64,000 bases of DNA from Armatimonadota bacterium (GTDB taxonomy: Bacteria > Armatimonadota > Zipacnadia > Zipacnadales > UBA11051), in the NCBI GenBank assembly GCA_013178155.1, contig JABLXH010000030.1, positions 1 to 64,000 on the forward strand, given 5' to 3'. Of this stretch, positions 1 to 9,109 are shown piece after piece. The position numbers and the translations under genes were made by a program. Numbering within the stretch: the first letter of the stretch is position 1; each line of letters begins with the position of its first letter. Under the pieces are notes generated by a model. It made no database searches. It saw only the letters and a program-made list of their open reading frames with translations, and was not told the origin of the DNA.

Positions 1-979
1 GCACCACGTAGGCATGCATGCGCCCATCCGCCTTCAGGGGCAGTTCGACGGAGCGCACATCAGCCGGGGTCTTTCCGGTGAGGAAGGTCAGGCGGGCCGA
101 CTGACCCGTGGTGGCGGACATGCGCAGGGACAGGTACTCATGGCCCACAGCGGGGACCGCGAGGCCTCGCTGCAGCAGCAGGCACCCGTATCCGCCGACC
201 TTCGCTCGCAGGACACCGTCTTCGGCCCGCAGGCCCTCTACGTTGCGCCCCGCCCAGCCCTCGGTGTTGTCAGCGAACTCAAACCGCGTTCGCCGCTCGC
301 GGCGGGCGTTGGGGCTCTGGTCGAGAAGATCGTAGTGTCGCCAGAGGACCTCGCCATCGCTTAGTGGGTAGTCATAGAGCCGGACCGCGCCCAGGGCTCC
401 CTGCAGGCCTGCCGGCCCGAACTGCGATGGCAACCCCACGAGCACAGGGGCGCCCTGCGGGTTGAGGGCCCCGCCACGATTCACCGCATAGGACACCCCG
501 TTCACCCAGAGAGTCGCCTTCGCACCATCCCAGGTGGCGTAGACTCGGTACTGTTTGCCCACCTCGGCCACCGGGCCTCGCACCCGCGGTTCCAGCGACC
601 CGGCGACGTTCACGAAGAAGGAGATCCGGCCGCCCTCCTGGGGCGGATCGAGGCGCAGCAGATACTCGCCCTCCTTGCTGAGAAGGTTCATGCTGCGGTC
701 CACAGCGCTGAAGCGGAACTCGGCCTCGAGTGTGAACCCGTTAGGCCCGCGCAGGAACTCGGCGTCGGGGATGACCAGCCCGCTCTGGCCGTCCAGCAGC
801 AGTTCCGCCCTCGCGGCTCCGGCGGGCTGTCGGGCGCCGCGAACGTCGGCGTTATGCCCGCGCCCCGACGTATCGCGCCCCAGGGCTACAGGGTCAGCGA
901 AGGTGTACTCAGCCACCGGTCCCTCCGCCTGAGCCAGGGCCCCCAGCAACACGGCAACACCGACGAACGCAAACCACAT
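1..979 (-). CDS. Secreted ConA/LamG-fold protein (3' end outside window)
   Basis: The gene reads leftward and runs off the window edge, so only the N-terminal ~326 residues are seen. ATG at 979 is preceded by a GGAGG ribosome site about 8 bases upstream. The N terminus (MWFAFVGVAVLLGALAQAEG) is a signal peptide. Residues ~25-210 have the pattern of a concanavalin A-like/LamG jelly roll, with segments such as GFTLEAEFRF, TWDGAKATLWVNG and VRLYDYPLSDGE. From about residue 235 a second beta-sandwich-like stretch begins (FEFADNTEGW). Such domains bind or present polysaccharide in secreted carbohydrate-active proteins. It lies 14 bases downstream of the 994-4506 gene and is probably co-transcribed with it. 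I cannot name a catalytic function. The missing C terminus could carry an enzyme domain. Confidence 0.75.
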   Translation of the reverse strand, partial: MWFAFVGVAVLLGALAQAEGPVAEYTFADPVALGRDTSGRGHNADVRGARQPAGAARAELLLDGQSGLVIPDAEFLRGPNGFTLEAEFRFSAVDRSMNLLSKEGEYLLRLDPPQEGGRISFFVNVAGSLEPRVRGPVAEVGKQYRVYATWDGAKATLWVNGVSYAVNRGGALNPQGAPVLVGLPSQFGPAGLQGALGAVRLYDYPLSDGEVLWRHYDLLDQSPNARRERRTRFEFADNTEGWAGRNVEGLRAEDGVLRAKVGGYGCLLLQRGLAVPAVGHEYLSLRMSATTGQSARLTFLTGKTPADVRSVELPLKADGRMHAYVV

Positions 980-993
980 GACCAAGCGCCTCC

Positions 994-3900
994 CTACTGC
1001 TCGGTTCGCGGGCTAACGCCCAGGATCTGACTGGTCCCGGGCGCCAGCTCCACCGTCAGGTGCGTCCCTCCGTACAACGGCGTGTGTGGCGGCGAGGTGA
1101 TCGTCGCCCGGACCACCCTGTCGGTCGGGTTGTGCACTTCCAGGAAAGGCTTGCGCCCTGCGGCCAGGCCATGGTCAATGAGCGTGAGCTTGACCTCCGG
1201 CTGGTCACACAGAAAGACGTTGCCCACCCAGATCCGCGAGCCCTGGTCAACGTTCTCCTGCAGCCAGGCCTTTCCCTCCGCCACACCCACCCAGCGCAGC
1301 CAGGGGCGCGCCGTGCTGTAGACCGCCGCGCAGCCGTTGTCGGCGATGCCTTCGACACTGATGGGCAGGTCCACGATGGTCTCCTGCGGCGCCACGGAGA
1401 AGGCGGCCTCGCCGCCAACGGCACGCAGTGCGACGAACATCTCCTTCCCGAGCAACTCACCGGTCTCCACCTCGACCTCCACTCCATTCCCGCCCGCTAG
1501 CCCAAAGCTCGTCCCGATGTCTCGCACCCTGGCCGCATATTCGTCAGGCTCCTGCAACGGCCCGCCAAGGGTCGCGATGGCAAAGCGGTAGGTCAACTCG
1601 GTCCCCGCCGCGAGGTGCTGTCCGGCCTGGCCCAGTCCCACCTGGAGCTGGCTTACACGGCCGGTCGCCGCGTCCGATATGAGGCCGTAGACGAACTCAG
1701 TCCCCGTACCCGCATAGAAGACATTGTAGATGTCGCATGGCGCCACCGTGGCATACCCGCCGGGAGCGATCCTGCCTGTCCGTTGCAGTGTCTCGCCCTG
1801 GGGGAGCGGGATGGTCAGCGGACCATCTACGGCGTCGTGGACCAGGACGTTGGTGACCAGGCCCTCGGAAGCACCGCCGGTGAAGTAGAACAGCATAATA
1901 GGGACGCTGCCGGTGAGCGTGATGTCCCGTTTCAGCACGATCCGCCCCTCATGCCAGACCATCCCACCGCGGTACTGCTCCGCTCCCTCTCGCGCCCGCC
2001 GGTGATCCCACGTGATGTACATATTGGTGCGGTTCTGCAGGTAGTAGGCCCGGTGGTACCGGCGGAAGAGCTGATTCTCCTGCACTACCGCCGGCACGCT
2101 GGTGCGCGCCGGGGTATCGCGCGTGAGGGTGTCATAACCCTCTACGATGGGGTCCATCGTCATCTGGCAGATCTTCACGTCATTGCCCGGTAGCGGGATG
2201 TCCAGCACCTTGCGCAGCACGCCCTGGCGGTACGGTGGATACTGCCCCAGCTCCTCGGTCGTGATGCAGTCAACGGGCCACATTCGCAGAATGGCCTGGT
2301 GGGTCAGGGGCACTGCGGTGTCGTAGCCGCCGATGCTCTCTGCCGGCATGCCCTGGTACATCTGCGCCAGCGGCAGCATTTCATTGCGGTCCGGGTGCCA
2401 GCAGAGCCCCACGCCGTTGAGGAAGTTGAGGTTGTCACCACAGCGCTCCAGGCTCATCTTGTAGCTCCACAGGAAGACCTTGTCGGAGATGGCCCGGCGC
2501 CCGTTGACATCCGTCACCTCAAGGGTCAGCGTATGGTCGCGGTCGTGGACCAGGTTGAACTCCTGGGCGAACTCCGTGGCCCCATCCGCCAGGAAGCGCC
2601 GAATGACGCCATAGTCGCAGTTGTGGACCTTGACCTCGCGGATTCCGGCCGGGGAGCTGACCTGGAACCGCAGGCGTGCGCGCTGCTTCCCTCGCACCTC
2701 GAAGGGATAGTCGTGCTGGGCGTTGATAGCCGCCCACTGCTGAATGGTCGGCCCGCCCGTTACGTACGGCATGGCAGGATGGACGAAGTTCCCGCACCTG
2801 GTGTTGAGCCAGTCGCGCGCGGTCGCCAGGTCCCGGGCTCCGGTGGCGCAGACCGCCGCGGCGTCCGCCACCTGCGCCGGCGAGCGGACCCGCGTGTAGG
2901 AAGCTGGGTTCACGTGCCGGACATCGCGCAGGGCGTAGAGCCACTCGGCCAACTGATCTTCCGCCAGTTCGGTCCCGTCATACACGAAGGGCGGCACACG
3001 GTAGAACCACCACATGTTGGCCGGATGGGCCTGGCGGGCGCGCAGATTGCGGTATGTCAGCAGCATGTTGGGCGAAAAGGAGCAATATTCCCAGTACTGT
3101 CCCGGGTTGTGCATGACCTGGCCGTCCCACTGTTGCAGTGGAGGGTGCTCGGCGTTGGTCTCGCCGTAGGCACGATTGAACTGGGCCTGTGGGTAGATAA
3201 CGCGCTCCGACCAGATGGCCCAGCGGTTACCCAGGTCATCGCTGAACTCCAGGCCCGGGCAGGCGTAGAAGCTGTCGGAGGAGGCCTGAGCACACTCGGT
3301 CTTCAGTTGGTCCAGCTCCGCAGGGGTCATCTGCTCCAGTGATTCGTTGAACACAACGAAGCTCAGGCCCGCTGCCTTCGCCGCCGCCACGTACTCAGCA
3401 ACGGTGCCTGTGCCCTCGCTCAGGGCCGTCTTCGCGCCGATCAGGCCGCGGATGCCGGGAGTGGGGGAGGGGAACTCCGAGGTGTCAAACTCGATGCTCT
3501 CCGGGAACTTGACCCGTTCCACTGGTGCCGTGTTGAAGGTGCCCAGGGCAGGGTTGTCCTGCGAGGTCTCCGCCAACCACTTGAGGCCATTGAGCACCAG
3601 CCGGCCTCCGTGACTGGGCCGGCCCGCGGACGCGTCGCCCGTGGCCTCCACAATCATGTTCCAGCCCGGCACACCGTAGTTAGTGTAGACGCTGCGGGCA
3701 GGGACGCTGAAGGCCATCACCCGGCCCTTGCCGAAGCTGCGCACGGCCACGATGGGTGGCGCGCTGTCATACGTACCCACCTGGTTGTAGTCGGTCACAT
3801 GCTCGCGGGTGACCACGTAACTTTGGGCACTGGCCTCGCCCCGGACCAGAATCTGCCACTCAGGCGAGAAGCTCGGGGCCACGACCCCGGGTGTCTGGCC

Positions 3901-4506
3901 GTTGTGGTACTGGGGGAGGCATAGGCGCTTGACGCCCTGGGTGACCGGGTGTCCTATGACGACGTTCTCCGTCCAGAAGAAGCCCTCGGGCTGGAAGATG
4001 GTCGAGATGGGGGCCGAGAACTGCCGCTGACGGTCGAAGACGCCCTCGTGGAGCATCTGGACGCCCAGCCCTTCCAGGACGAGGTTGGCGAAATCCTGGT
4101 CCTTGTCGCCGGGGTAGCGCACCGCCTGCAGAATGAGCAGGGCACTGCCACCCTCCTGCAGGTACCGTTCCAGGGCCCGCCGGGACGTCCCCGCGATGCG
4201 CCGTTGCTCGTCGCCAATCTCGGTGATACTGAAGTCAAAGGGTGTATCAATGACCATCACATTGAACTGGCGCAGCAGGTTGAGTGTGCGAGTCTCCTCC
4301 GCCTGCTGACCGTAGAAGCGGTGCCACTCCGCCAGTCCGAACTCGAAACCGTTGGGCCGCAGCACCCGCGTGGCGTACGGGTGGTAGCGCTGCTCCTCGG
4401 CGAAGTACTTCTCCGCATCCACCAGTAGGAAGCCCACGACCGGGGCTGCGGCAAGGGCCGTCACGGGCGCCAGTGACAGCAGCAGCATCAGCAGTCCTCG
4501 GTGCAT
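994..4506 (-). CDS. Large secreted protein with GATase1-like and degenerate PHP-like domains
   Basis: This 1170-residue protein starts at ATG 4506, chosen because GGGAGG lies 9 bases upstream and the N terminus (MHRGLLMLLLSLAPVTALAAAP) is a signal peptide; a longer in-frame opening to 4650 lacks both. Residues ~20-290 resemble a class I glutamine-amidotransferase-like domain used as a trimerisation/scaffold module in glycosidases (RYLQEGGSALLILQAVRYPG, SFGKGRVMAFSVP). Residues ~340-500 follow the pattern of a PHP-type TIM-barrel (GTVAEYVAAAKAAGLSFVVF then ACPGLEFSDDLGNRW), but the histidine-rich metal motifs expected of an active PHP hydrolase are not apparent. The C-terminal half is beta-rich and unassigned. 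It precedes the ConA/LamG gene by 14 bases. A role in extracellular polysaccharide handling is inferred from context and signal peptide only. Confidence 0.7.
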   Translation of the reverse strand: MHRGLLMLLLSLAPVTALAAAPVVGFLLVDAEKYFAEEQRYHPYATRVLRPNGFEFGLAEWHRFYGQQAEETRTLNLLRQFNVMVIDTPFDFSITEIGDEQRRIAGTSRRALERYLQEGGSALLILQAVRYPGDKDQDFANLVLEGLGVQMLHEGVFDRQRQFSAPISTIFQPEGFFWTENVVIGHPVTQGVKRLCLPQYHNGQTPGVVAPSFSPEWQILVRGEASAQSYVVTREHVTDYNQVGTYDSAPPIVAVRSFGKGRVMAFSVPARSVYTNYGVPGWNMIVEATGDASAGRPSHGGRLVLNGLKWLAETSQDNPALGTFNTAPVERVKFPESIEFDTSEFPSPTPGIRGLIGAKTALSEGTGTVAEYVAAAKAAGLSFVVFNESLEQMTPAELDQLKTECAQASSDSFYACPGLEFSDDLGNRWAIWSERVIYPQAQFNRAYGETNAEHPPLQQWDGQVMHNPGQYWEYCSFSPNMLLTYRNLRARQAHPANMWWFYRVPPFVYDGTELAEDQLAEWLYALRDVRHVNPASYTRVRSPAQVADAAAVCATGARDLATARDWLNTRCGNFVHPAMPYVTGGPTIQQWAAINAQHDYPFEVRGKQRARLRFQVSSPAGIREVKVHNCDYGVIRRFLADGATEFAQEFNLVHDRDHTLTLEVTDVNGRRAISDKVFLWSYKMSLERCGDNLNFLNGVGLCWHPDRNEMLPLAQMYQGMPAESIGGYDTAVPLTHQAILRMWPVDCITTEELGQYPPYRQGVLRKVLDIPLPGNDVKICQMTMDPIVEGYDTLTRDTPARTSVPAVVQENQLFRRYHRAYYLQNRTNMYITWDHRRAREGAEQYRGGMVWHEGRIVLKRDITLTGSVPIMLFYFTGGASEGLVTNVLVHDAVDGPLTIPLPQGETLQRTGRIAPGGYATVAPCDIYNVFYAGTGTEFVYGLISDAATGRVSQLQVGLGQAGQHLAAGTELTYRFAIATLGGPLQEPDEYAARVRDIGTSFGLAGGNGVEVEVETGELLGKEMFVALRAVGGEAAFSVAPQETIVDLPISVEGIADNGCAAVYSTARPWLRWVGVAEGKAWLQENVDQGSRIWVGNVFLCDQPEVKLTLIDHGLAAGRKPFLEVHNPTDRVVRATITSPPHTPLYGGTHLTVELAPGTSQILGVSPRTEQ

Positions 4507-4651
4507 CTTCGACGTCCTCCCAGGGAAGTGTACGACTCCTGACCGTATTCGCCCCTGGCCCGTGTGAGCCCTTGCCCGCCGGCAGGTTCCGATGGGCTTG
4601 TCAGCGAACGGCCCGGTACCGCCGTACACCAACGCTGCAGGGAGGCGCAAG

Positions 4652-5386
4652 ATGCAGTCAGACCCCTTCGAGCTACTCCCCTGGTACCGCTACCTGCGGG
4701 TTGCCGACGTCTCGGACGCTCTGGATGGGCTGGGCTACTTTGACCGCTGCCTGCTGGACCCGGCCATTCGCCCCCTGTGGCCGGGCATGGCCTTCTGGGG
4801 CGTGGCGCTGACCCTGCGCTGCGTACCGGCGCGGCGACCGATGTGGGCCCTGAAGAGCACCACCGACATCGTCAACGCCCACGGTCTGTGGTTCGCGGAG
4901 GTCGGAAACGTGGGCGTGGACGAGCTGGTCCGACCGGGGCACGTTATCGTCACCGATACGGGCGGTGCGCCGGAGGTCGGCTTCTGGGGCAGCAACAACA
5001 GCCTCGGCGCGGTGGTGAGAGGGGCTGTCGGCATCGTCACCGACGGCTGTGCCCGTGACACCGCTGAACTGACCCTGCAGCGCACGCCGGTCTGCTGCCG
5101 GCAGCGTGGGCGGCCCATTATCCCTGGCCGAATCGAGGCCATCGAGACCAATGCCGTCATCGGCTGCGGTGGGGTGCAGGTCCGGCCCGGTGACCTCATA
5201 GGCTGCGACGACGACGGCGTCATCCTGGTGCCGCTGGAACTGGCAGCCGACGTCGCGACGCACGCCCGAGCGGTACTGCTCGCCGACATGCGCGGCCGCC
5301 GCACCCTCTACGAGCGCCTTGGCATGCCTCCGGACGCGACGGTGGATGTGGAGACCGTGGAGGCGTACTACGCCGGCCTGGCGTAG
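4652..5386 (+). CDS. RraA-family / HMG aldolase-like protein
   Basis: The protein has 244 residues from ATG 4652, which has GGAGG at 4641-4645 (spacing 6). The family includes 4-hydroxy-4-methyl-2-oxoglutarate aldolases, oxaloacetate decarboxylases and the RNase E regulator RraA. The diagnostic segment is present: ATG-like DTGGAPEVGFWGSNNS, then VRGAVGIVTDGCARDTAEL, where the D-G-x-x-R-D motif supplies the Arg and Asp that hold substrate and Mg2+. The extra ~40 residues at each end relative to RraA (~160 aa) match the longer metabolic-enzyme members rather than the RNase regulator. It is followed 116 bases later by an MFS transporter on the same strand, suggesting uptake and cleavage of a keto-acid from sugar-acid catabolism (inference). 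Confidence 0.8.
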   Translation: MQSDPFELLPWYRYLRVADVSDALDGLGYFDRCLLDPAIRPLWPGMAFWGVALTLRCVPARRPMWALKSTTDIVNAHGLWFAEVGNVGVDELVRPGHVIVTDTGGAPEVGFWGSNNSLGAVVRGAVGIVTDGCARDTAELTLQRTPVCCRQRGRPIIPGRIEAIETNAVIGCGGVQVRPGDLIGCDDDGVILVPLELAADVATHARAVLLADMRGRRTLYERLGMPPDATVDVETVEAYYAGLA

Positions 5387-5502
5387 GGCCACACGGCAAC
5401 GGCCCCTGCAGGCTCACCTCTTGCGCCGCGACGGCCTTACCCCTACAATCGTCGGGCCGCGCCGCGCGTGGCTTCATCCTCCGACGCCGACAGGACAATC
5501 GC

Positions 5503-6723
5503 ATGTCTGATGTTGCCGTAACCGAAAAGACCGCCAGGCCAACCACCGTCGTCGCCTACTCCCGCCTCATGTGGGCCTCGGTGGTCTGCATGATCATGTT
5601 CGGCGCCGTGCTGGCGCTGCCACCGGTCTGCTTCGACGCCATCGGGCGCGAACTGGGCATCAACTACGAGCAACGCGGCTTCCTGATCACCGTGCGCATG
5701 GCGGCACTGATCGCCTCGCTGCTATTCGTCGGCTATGTGGGGGAGGGGACGCGCAAGCGCCATTTCCTCTTCTGGGGCCTGGCCGCCATCGGCATCGCCC
5801 AGGGGATGGGTGGTCTGGCTTCCGGGTACGGCTCCTTGCTCGCCGCCATGGTCGTCTCCGGCCTCGGGAAGGGGGTGGTGGAGGCCCTCGTCAACCCGCT
5901 GGTGGCGCAGCTGAACCCGAGCGGGTCAGCACGGGCTCTGAACATCATCAACGGGTTGTTCTCCGTGGGGCTGGTGGCCGGAGCGCTGTCGGCCGGCGAG
6001 CTGCTGGAGGCGGGGTACTCCTGGCGGCTGCCCTTCTGGCTGTGGGTGTTGCCGCCGCTGGTGTCAGCAGCGCTGTTCATGACCCCCCGCTACCCGACCC
6101 CGAACCTGGCACTGACGCCGACCGGTGCGCCGGAGAGCCGACTGCGGCGTTTCCTGCGCAACCCGCTCTTTTGGGTCCTCTGTGTGGCCATGGTCATGGG
6201 CGGAGGGTGCGAGGCCGGTCTGACGTCCTGGGCGCCCAACTTCAGCGCCGATGTCCTCGGGGCCTCGGCTCGCGGCGGAGCCTGGACCACCGCCTTCTAT
6301 GGCGCGGCCATGGCTCTGGGACGCTTCGCCAGCGGTGCGTTGCTGGCGCGCTTCACGCCGGTGCGCCTGATGGTCATCTCGGGGTTGGCCTGCGCCCTGG
6401 CCACTCTCGGTCTGACCTTTGTGCAGGGCATCACGGGCGCCTATGTGCTGTTCGCGTTGGGGGGGCTGTTCGTGGCCTGCTTCTGGCCGACGCTGCTTTC
6501 GGTGGCTTCCGACCACATCTCCACCGGCTCCACCTCGCTGTTCTCCCTACTGGCCGCGGCAGGGGTCAGCGGCTGCGTCATCTTCCCGTGGGCCATCGGC
6601 GCCCTCGGCGACCTCTTCGGCCTGCGGGCGGCTGTCCTGGTACTGCCGGCCTCCATGCTGGTGCTGCTCGTCATGCTGGCGCTGGTATGGCGGATGACAC
6701 GGCAGGCCCCATCGCCGGCGTGA
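5503..6723 (+). CDS. MFS transporter
   Basis: The 406-residue integral membrane protein has about 12 hydrophobic helices in two six-helix halves. They are separated by a hydrophilic loop around residues 195-225 (PRYPTPNLALTPTGAPESRLRRFLRNP). The first cytoplasmic loop carries a weak version of the MFS A-motif (FVGYVGEGTRKRH). The second half repeats the pattern with GRFASGALLARFTPVR. The overall layout resembles sugar/H+ symporters of the FucP/FHS type, but the substrate cannot be read from sequence. The ATG at 5503 has only a weak ribosome site (GACAGGA). The RraA-like gene upstream on the same strand suggests a shared catabolic function. The convergent gene ends 15 bases beyond its stop, with no obvious terminator hairpin between them. 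Confidence 0.85.
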   Translation: MSDVAVTEKTARPTTVVAYSRLMWASVVCMIMFGAVLALPPVCFDAIGRELGINYEQRGFLITVRMAALIASLLFVGYVGEGTRKRHFLFWGLAAIGIAQGMGGLASGYGSLLAAMVVSGLGKGVVEALVNPLVAQLNPSGSARALNIINGLFSVGLVAGALSAGELLEAGYSWRLPFWLWVLPPLVSAALFMTPRYPTPNLALTPTGAPESRLRRFLRNPLFWVLCVAMVMGGGCEAGLTSWAPNFSADVLGASARGGAWTTAFYGAAMALGRFASGALLARFTPVRLMVISGLACALATLGLTFVQGITGAYVLFALGGLFVACFWPTLLSVASDHISTGSTSLFSLLAAAGVSGCVIFPWAIGALGDLFGLRAAVLVLPASMLVLLVMLALVWRMTRQAPSPA

Positions 6724-6737
6724 TGGCCGCTGGGCAC

Positions 6738-8834
6738 CTACCCCTTGCCAATCCGCACGATGGTGTGATCCGCCACCCCCGGCACGGTGAACGCTGCCCA
6801 CTGCCCCTCCTGGCTCATCTCCAACGTCTCCCCGGTCAGTGCGTCTCGCACTGCGCTCACGGGCCACTCGGGCCGTACCCGCACATGCACCGGCTCCCGG
6901 CACGGCAGCCCCGTCAGGTACATGCTGTCGGTCTGCTGCTGGATGTGAACTAGGTGCAGAAGCCAACCCTCGTCGTCTTGCATCAGCGATGACCGTATGC
7001 TCGGCGGCGCCTCCATCCGGAACCGCGCCGAGACGCCCAGGACCTCGGCCACCAACTTCCGGAAGAGCGCTTGCAGGAACGGGCACCGCTTGCGACCATA
7101 CCCGGCCAGGAAAGGAACCGGGAAGTAGGCGACCTGTCCCTGCCCCCAGGTGTTGATGGTCAGGCCGGGGTACTCGGTGCCAAAGCCCGGCGGCGCGTGG
7201 TCGTGGTAGACATAGTACCCAGTCTCGAAGTTGCTTTCGATGATGGGATCGGTGAGCCAGGCCAGGACCCGTGTGCCATTGCGTGGGCGGCAGTAGAGCG
7301 CGTGGTTGGCCGGGTTCATCTCGCCACTGGCCACGTCCTTGATGACCAGCGGCATGTCCGGCACCTCGGGGCGGAAGACCTTGTCAAGGCGGTCCAGATA
7401 GGACAGGCTGTAAGGCGAGTCCGCAACGAACTCCACCCCCAGCAGGTCCCCCAGTGCAAAGTCCGGCAGGCGCTCTCCTCGCGGCCCGAAAAGCGATGTG
7501 TGGTAGTTCACCAGGAGCTTCCCACCGGCATCCACATAGGCCTGCAGTTTGTCGGCGGGTCCATCAGGCACGTGGGGCAGGTAGGGCAAGATGAGCAACT
7601 CGTACCGCCGCATCTCGCTCAACGCCAGGCTCTCGGGCCGGATTTCCCACGGGATGTGCGTCTCCATCAGCAGTTGCGTCAGGGCGTGCTCGTTGGCGTA
7701 AGTCGCCCCGCCCCAGTGCCCGCCCAGCCCGGCGCGGGTCATGGCCTGCAGCAGCCGGGCGTTAGCGGCCGAGTGCAGCACCGCCACCACGGGGACAGGC
7801 TTGCGGCCCTGGCACAGGTGCTCCCGTGCGGCCACGAAGTCGAAGGTCTCGGCGATGGTGTCCCACACAACCTGCGGCACGCGCCCGCCGTGGTCGCCGC
7901 AGGGGTAGGGCACATGGTTGATGTTCAGCGACCCGCCGTGGGAAAGCGCCAACGCCGACAGGCCCTTCATCGTGGCCGGGGTGGTGACCGTCCAGTCGCC
8001 CCAGGAGCCCTGGCTCTCGGGCATGAACAGCGTGAAGGGCTTGCCCAGGCCTTCGCAGTAACGGGTCGCGTGGTCGGCGTGCAAGTACGCCGGCGGATGG
8101 GCCTCGGTAGACAGGTAGTCAGCACCCTCGTCCAGTGTGGCTGAGATGGACAAAGGGCTGCCACAACCGTTCCACGACCAGCTCAACCCCGGCTTGACCG
8201 CATTGCAGCGCTCCTGGGCATAGTGGATGAAGGCTTCCCGCGTGTGCACCTGGTAGTCCAACAGATCCAGCCACTGCGCCGTCCCGAAAGCCTCCGGCTC
8301 CAGGGCGTAGCCGGTCTGTGCCACGAACTTCTCACGACAAGCCGGGCAGAAGCAGCCCTCGGGCGAGAAATACTGCAAGTCCAGGAACCAGCCATCTATC
8401 GGATAACGCGCGGTCACCTCCGCCATGTGTGCCGCTACATGCTCACGGAAGGCGTCATTGCTCATGCACGAGCACGGGTAGAGGAACATGCGGAGCGGCC
8501 GGCCGTCGGCGCTGATCTGGCTCCACTCGGGATGCAGCCTCCCGAGCTCCCAACTGAGCACCATGTTGTAGTAGGCGATGAACTCCAGCCCCGCCGCCTT
8601 CGCCCGGTGGGCGACCTCGCCGAACAGGTCGCCGGTCATGTTGCGGTTGACGATGCCCACCTCGGTCGGCGCGAAGGCCGCGCCGTGGGCGGTCTTGACC
8701 TGAAAGATCAGGCTCTCCGCTCCGGTGCGACGGATCTGGGCGAAGTACTCGTCGTAGTCTATCGCCACTTCCGGCAGGAAGTTGGGCATGTGCCAGTCGC
8801 AGAAGAGCATGCGGAATCTCAGGTGGAAAGGCAT
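6738..8834 (-). CDS. GHL6-like glycoside hydrolase with beta-galactosidase trimerisation-type domain
   Basis: The 698-residue protein has ATG 8834 with GAGGGAG upstream and no signal peptide, so it is probably cytoplasmic. Residues ~1-340 form a TIM barrel of the hypothetical glycosyl hydrolase 6 / fucosidase-like type: AIDYDEYFAQIRRTGAESLIFQVK at strand 1-2, and PIDGWFLDLQYF, whose Asp sits where clan-mates keep a catalytic acid. A cysteine cluster follows (CFCPACREKF). Residues ~365-600 match the GATase-like beta-galactosidase trimerisation domain (RRYELLILPYLPHVPDGPADKLQAYVDAGGKLLVNYHTS). A small C-terminal beta-domain closes the protein. A paralogue of the same architecture lies immediately upstream (9110-11095). 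The substrate is unknown; alpha-fucoside or beta-galactoside hydrolysis is only suggested by fold. The chain is full length and intact. Confidence 0.75.
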   Translation of the reverse strand: MPFHLRFRMLFCDWHMPNFLPEVAIDYDEYFAQIRRTGAESLIFQVKTAHGAAFAPTEVGIVNRNMTGDLFGEVAHRAKAAGLEFIAYYNMVLSWELGRLHPEWSQISADGRPLRMFLYPCSCMSNDAFREHVAAHMAEVTARYPIDGWFLDLQYFSPEGCFCPACREKFVAQTGYALEPEAFGTAQWLDLLDYQVHTREAFIHYAQERCNAVKPGLSWSWNGCGSPLSISATLDEGADYLSTEAHPPAYLHADHATRYCEGLGKPFTLFMPESQGSWGDWTVTTPATMKGLSALALSHGGSLNINHVPYPCGDHGGRVPQVVWDTIAETFDFVAAREHLCQGRKPVPVVAVLHSAANARLLQAMTRAGLGGHWGGATYANEHALTQLLMETHIPWEIRPESLALSEMRRYELLILPYLPHVPDGPADKLQAYVDAGGKLLVNYHTSLFGPRGERLPDFALGDLLGVEFVADSPYSLSYLDRLDKVFRPEVPDMPLVIKDVASGEMNPANHALYCRPRNGTRVLAWLTDPIIESNFETGYYVYHDHAPPGFGTEYPGLTINTWGQGQVAYFPVPFLAGYGRKRCPFLQALFRKLVAEVLGVSARFRMEAPPSIRSSLMQDDEGWLLHLVHIQQQTDSMYLTGLPCREPVHVRVRPEWPVSAVRDALTGETLEMSQEGQWAAFTVPGVADHTIVRIGKG

Positions 8835-9109
8835 GGGTGATTCTCCCTCGAAGTCCGACCGTCAGCCTATTGCGGCCGGGGTACTGTCCGGCCCCGGATG
8901 GGCGGAAGCCTGCGCTAGCGCCCCTTTGGGGGCTCAACGCGTTGGTGACGCCAGGTTCCCAGGCTTGGCGGCTCTGGCTGGAGACTAGCGGCCCTTCGGG
9001 CCTGGACGGCAACGGCATGACAGCAGAGCGCCACCGCTGTCCATCCCGGAGGGACGGTTCTCAGGCAGCCGGGTATTTCAACGCCCGGCCCTCTCGGCCT
9101 CCTCCCACC
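8835..9109. other. Non-coding spacer with several stem-loops
   Basis: This 275-base gap separates two same-strand glycosidase-like genes. It holds a cluster of palindromes: GGCCC-TTC-GGGCC at 8990-9002, which would act as a terminator-like hairpin for the gene ending at 9110, and GCCGGG (9068-9073) pairing with CCCGGC (9084-9089) around a TATTTCAACG loop. The second element, preceded by a CCCGGAGGGA block, looks like an interspersed intergenic repeat, but I see no second copy in this window. I see no open frame with a ribosome site here. Confidence 0.5.
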
